Shown: one piece after another, positions 44,527 through 46,590 of the stretch
Position numbering within the stretch: position 1 is the stretch's first letter
How the letters are laid out: each line of letters begins with the position of its first letter
NCBI GenBank assembly: GCA_963925495.1
Contig: CAWUST010000048.1
Span: 1-46,590 of the forward strand
DNA: 46,590 nucleotides
Origin: UBA2108 sp963925495
Lineage (GTDB): Bacteria > Bacteroidota > Bacteroidia > Flavobacteriales_G > Salibacteraceae
Direction: 5' to 3'
The notes under the pieces: model-generated
Seen by the model: only the letters and a program-made list of their open reading frames with translations
Database searches by the model: none
What the model was told of the DNA's origin: nothing
Program-made: the position numbers and the translations under genes

Positions 44527-44600
44527 GGCGAGGTAGCTCAGTTGGTTAGAGCGTCGGATTCATAACCCGGAGGTCGAGAGTTCGAATCTCTCTCTCGCTA
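44527..44600 (+). tRNA. tRNA-Met (CAT)
   Basis: 74 nt, no encoded CCA. Acceptor GGCGAGG/TCTCGCT (two GU pairs), D-arm GCTC..GAGC, anticodon loop TTCATAA (CAT), T-arm GAGAG-TTCGAAT-CTCTC. The lack of three GC pairs in the anticodon stem fits elongator Met rather than initiator; tRNA-Ile2 (lysidine) cannot be fully excluded. Confidence 0.93.
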
Positions 44601-44640
44601 CAATTCTTATTTACTTTACTAACTTTGTAAAGTATACAAT

Positions 44641-44714
44641 GGCCCCGTAGCATAATTGAATAGTGCACTTGATTACGGCTCAAGAGGTTACTGGTTTGAG
44701 TCCAGTCGGGGTCA
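44641..44714 (+). tRNA. tRNA-Arg (ACG) with unusual A19/U56
   Basis: 74 nt, no encoded CCA. Acceptor GGCCCCG/CGGGGTC, D-stem GCAT/GTGC, anticodon stem CTTGA/TCAAG with loop TTACGGC (ACG), T-arm ACTGG-TTTGAGT-CCAGT. The D-loop AATTGAATA has A at position 19 and the T-loop has T at 56, replacing the near-universal G19-C56 pair with a compatible A-U pair. The stems are sound, so it is likely functional. Confidence 0.9.
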
Positions 44715-44726
44715 CAAGTCATAGAA

Positions 44727-44757
44727 AGGGTTTCGGGATAATTACCCCCGAAGCCCT
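44727..44757. terminator. hairpin after the tRNA pair, no T-run
   Basis: AGGGTTTCGGG (44727-44737) pairs with CCCGAAGCCCT (44747-44757), 11 bp with one GU, 9-nt loop. It lies 12 nt past tRNA-Arg. No U-tract follows, so it may be a processing or stability element rather than a strict terminator. Confidence 0.55.
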
Positions 44758-44830
44758 AACTACCATCTGCATAAAAAATGCACAAATTGGCCCGTTATAA
44801 TGACCAAAAGATTCGATTTAAGCATGCGCT

Positions 44831-45037
44831 TTGCCAACATTCAGCACAAAACATAAGGATGGGAAATTTGTAAATCATGATATTCTGAATTTAGAAAATG
44901 ATTCGGACCCGATCTATGATAACACAAGTTCGATAACTCTGTTAAATTTTAATGAAACAGAATACATTCAAATTTATGAAGATGAGTGTGGACTTTATAA
45001 TATTGATTTAATTATTGAATGTTTTTCCATAGAATAG
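44831..45037 (+). CDS. small acidic hypothetical ORF (doubtful)
   Basis: A 68-codon frame opened only by TTG, reading LPTFSTKHKDGKFVNHDI, then a highly acidic stretch and YEDECGLYNIDLIIECF. The composition is protein-like, but there is no ATG in frame, no RBS and no family. It could be the 3' remnant of a lost gene beside the tRNAs. Confidence 0.25.
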   Translation: MPTFSTKHKDGKFVNHDILNLENDSDPIYDNTSSITLLNFNETEYIQIYEDECGLYNIDLIIECFSIE

Positions 45038-45096
45038 TAATTTTCCGCAATACTTTATAGCGAACAGTAAAGGTTTTAGTTTTTATATCTTAAAAA

Positions 45097-45360
45097 TTAA
45101 TTGCAACATTTTCCTTCAACATAAGAGGTAACTCCACCCCGAATAGTGGCATCACATGAATTAGAGTAGGTTACCCCGTCACACCCGCAAACAGGTTCAT
45201 ATACAGTTGTACAGATACTATTACTATCAATCAAACTGGAATCAATACAACTTCCATTAGTAACTTTAGTTGCAGAGACACAACTTTCGGTATCCTTTTT
45301 ACAGGAAATAATTGTCAGGGAAATTATTATTGCAACAAACCCAAGGATATAGTTTTTCAT
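45097..45360 (-). CDS. Kazal-domain serine protease inhibitor lipoprotein
   Basis: About 87 residues from ATG 45360 (MKNYILGFVAIIISLTIISC): a lipoprotein signal with lipobox IISC, a short Cys-containing linker, and a C-terminal Kazal domain (CTTVYEPVCGCDGVTYSN then SCDATIRGGV ... GKC). Kazal domains block serine proteases by canonical loop insertion, so this may protect the cell surface from host, prey or own proteases. An upstream in-frame ATG at 45390 adds ten residues ahead of the signal and is less likely. Monocistronic. Confidence 0.85.
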   Translation of the reverse strand: MKNYILGFVAIIISLTIISCKKDTESCVSATKVTNGSCIDSSLIDSNSICTTVYEPVCGCDGVTYSNSCDATIRGGVTSYVEGKCCN

Positions 45361-45698
45361 AATTATGATATTTTTTTTATAAAGTAACAACCAAATCTAA
45401 ATTTTATTGCGCCTAACGCAGGGCTAAACCATGGAAAAATAAACCAATGTGCTTTATATCCACTATAGTCCCTAATCTAAATGTAATGAAAATGAGTAAT
45501 TCAATTTAATTATGTTGTTTATAAAAAGGAAACTAGGAAATAGAATTTACCATCCAAAGGATTTTTAATAATTCAAAACAATTTACCACCAAAAAAAAAT
45601 GATGAACAACGTATCTATTTTGCGCTGCAACTAAATATATTGAGATTAATGCAGTTGTGTTGCATAAATTTTTTAATATTATAGAATAATTTTTCTGA
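45361..45698. other. intergenic, nothing recognised
   Basis: Divergent spacer between the Kazal gene and the DUF2779 gene. A 72-codon leftward frame at 45533-45751 overlaps the start of the rightward gene and appears to be its shadow. No repeat or clear promoter box was seen. Confidence 0.45.
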
Positions 45699-46590
45699 AT
45701 GAGATATTTAACTAAATCAAGATTCCGTCTGGGCATAGATTGCCCATCCAAGTTGTATTATACCAAAAAAGAAAAATTGTATGCTAATACAAAGGATCTA
45801 GATACTTTTATGCAGGCACTTGCATCAGGAGGGTTCCAGGTAGAAGAACTAGCAAGGCTTCATTACCCGGGTGGAACATTAATTGAAGACGATAGGTCTT
45901 CAAAAAACTACTATTCGAATGCATTAGATAGTACTATAAGGGCTTTAAGTAAGAGTGATGATGCAGTGATCTATGAAGCAGCATTTTCTTACGAAAAGTT
46001 ATTTATTCGTACAGATATTCTGGTTAAAAAAGGAAATGACGTTCAGCTGATAGAAGTAAAATCTCGGTCTTTTGATCCAAATAATCTGGGTTTTTTTAAT
46101 AAGAACGGATCGATTAAACCAGGATGGATAAGTACCTTTTATGATGTGGCTTTTCAGAAGTATGTCATTGAAAAAAGCCATCCTGAGTGGAATGTGTCTG
46201 CTTATTTACTAATGGCCGATAAAACGAAAAAAGCTAGTGTTGACGGACTCAATCAGATGTTCCGAAAAACCGATAAAGGCAACAGAACGGGAATCGATGT
46301 AATGGTTAAGACGCATAAAGAAACCGGAGACTCTGTATTAGGGTTATTAAAAGTTGATGAATATTTAAACCGTATTTATAACGGTCAGCAAAGGGCGATA
46401 GAAAGCATGGACTTTTATGACATGATCGACACTTTTTCAGAGTATTATAGCAAAGATGAAAAGATTAACTGGCCCATAGGATGGCATTGTAAAAAATGTG
46501 AGTTTAAAACCAATGAAGAAACGCAGCACCTTATAAGTGGTTTTGATGAATGCTGGAAAAAGCAGAAGAACTTTACCGACAGCGACCTAA
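45699..46590 (+). CDS. DUF2779 family protein, N-terminal Cas4-like nuclease part (cut by window end)
   Basis: The ATG at 45699 opens a frame of 297 codons that runs off the window. It starts LTKSRFRLGIDCPSKLYYT, as in Cas4/RecB-type PD-(D/E)XK nucleases that begin by contacting a Cys or FeS site. FIRTDILVKKGNDVQLIEVKSR supplies the Asp and E-V-K of the nuclease core. Further on, WHCKKCEFK and GFDECW provide Cys residues that, with the early Cys, could hold a 4Fe-4S cluster. Full-length DUF2779 proteins continue into an RNase H-like C-terminal half that lies outside. Probably a DNA exonuclease in repair or defence. Confidence 0.75.
   Translation, partial: MRYLTKSRFRLGIDCPSKLYYTKKEKLYANTKDLDTFMQALASGGFQVEELARLHYPGGTLIEDDRSSKNYYSNALDSTIRALSKSDDAVIYEAAFSYEKLFIRTDILVKKGNDVQLIEVKSRSFDPNNLGFFNKNGSIKPGWISTFYDVAFQKYVIEKSHPEWNVSAYLLMADKTKKASVDGLNQMFRKTDKGNRTGIDVMVKTHKETGDSVLGLLKVDEYLNRIYNGQQRAIESMDFYDMIDTFSEYYSKDEKINWPIGWHCKKCEFKTNEETQHLISGFDECWKKQKNFTDSDL

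Overview
The window reads as a chromosomal segment of a Bacteroidota member, most likely order Flavobacteriales. The evidence is AT-rich DNA, Bacteroidota-type -7 promoter boxes (TAnnTTTG) upstream of many genes, few Shine-Dalgarno sequences, a TonB-dependent receptor with a carboxypeptidase-like N-terminal domain, and at least three secreted proteins with type IX secretion (T9SS) C-terminal sorting domains. The genus cannot be fixed from sequence alone. No rRNA, CRISPR array, intact insertion sequence or prophage was seen.

Layout. 0-8 kb: a free-standing IF-2 N-domain protein, an SF2 helicase, a cyclophilin lipoprotein lying downstream of a ruined TPR histidine kinase, an EF-hand protein, a cold-shock protein, a radical SAM protein and a DEAD-box RNA helicase. 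8-15 kb: a T9SS-secreted glucose/sorbosone dehydrogenase-like protein, a SelO-MsrA pair, an unknown conserved protein and a T9SS-secreted endonuclease I. 15.2-21.2 kb: a tightly packed seven-gene operon (FAD oxidoreductase, degenerate methyltransferase, intact methyltransferase, type III polyketide synthase, FabI/FabL-like SDR, FabZ-like dehydratase, FabF-like ketosynthase). It probably makes a tailored alkyl polyketide lipid and is the most interesting unit here. 21.4-29.4 kb: an NPPW-motif methyltransferase, a PCMD-like T9SS protein, a PepSY-like membrane protein, an M3 peptidase and a TonB-dependent receptor.

29.5-32.3 kb is a decayed region next to tRNA-Asp. It holds a frameshifted endonuclease I remnant, a lectin-fold surface protein, an (AAT)10 microsatellite, a doubly truncated DUF2075 NTPase and a diverged 85-bp direct duplication. 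32.4-44.3 kb returns to housekeeping and envelope genes: TruA, HMG-CoA lyase, a TlpA-like thioredoxin, a GNAT, GT4 + LptF/G, a START-like protein, a two-domain M16 peptidase, and an ArnT-like transferase + PAP2 phosphatase. 44.5-46.6 kb has tRNA-Met and tRNA-Arg, a Kazal-domain lipoprotein and the 5' part of a DUF2779/Cas4-like nuclease cut by the window edge.

How the genes fit together. In the polyketide operon the FabF/FabZ/SDR trio could build or reshape an acyl-ACP starter, the type III synthase extend and cyclise it, and the methyltransferase and flavoenzyme tailor it, as in the known ars and srs alkylresorcinol/alkylquinone systems. The GT4/LptG and PAP2/ArnT pairs point to lipopolysaccharide export and lipid A modification. 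Several non-coding stretches are dead genes readable codon by codon (histidine kinase, TPR protein, endonuclease I, DUF2075), so this chromosome shows clear ongoing gene loss.
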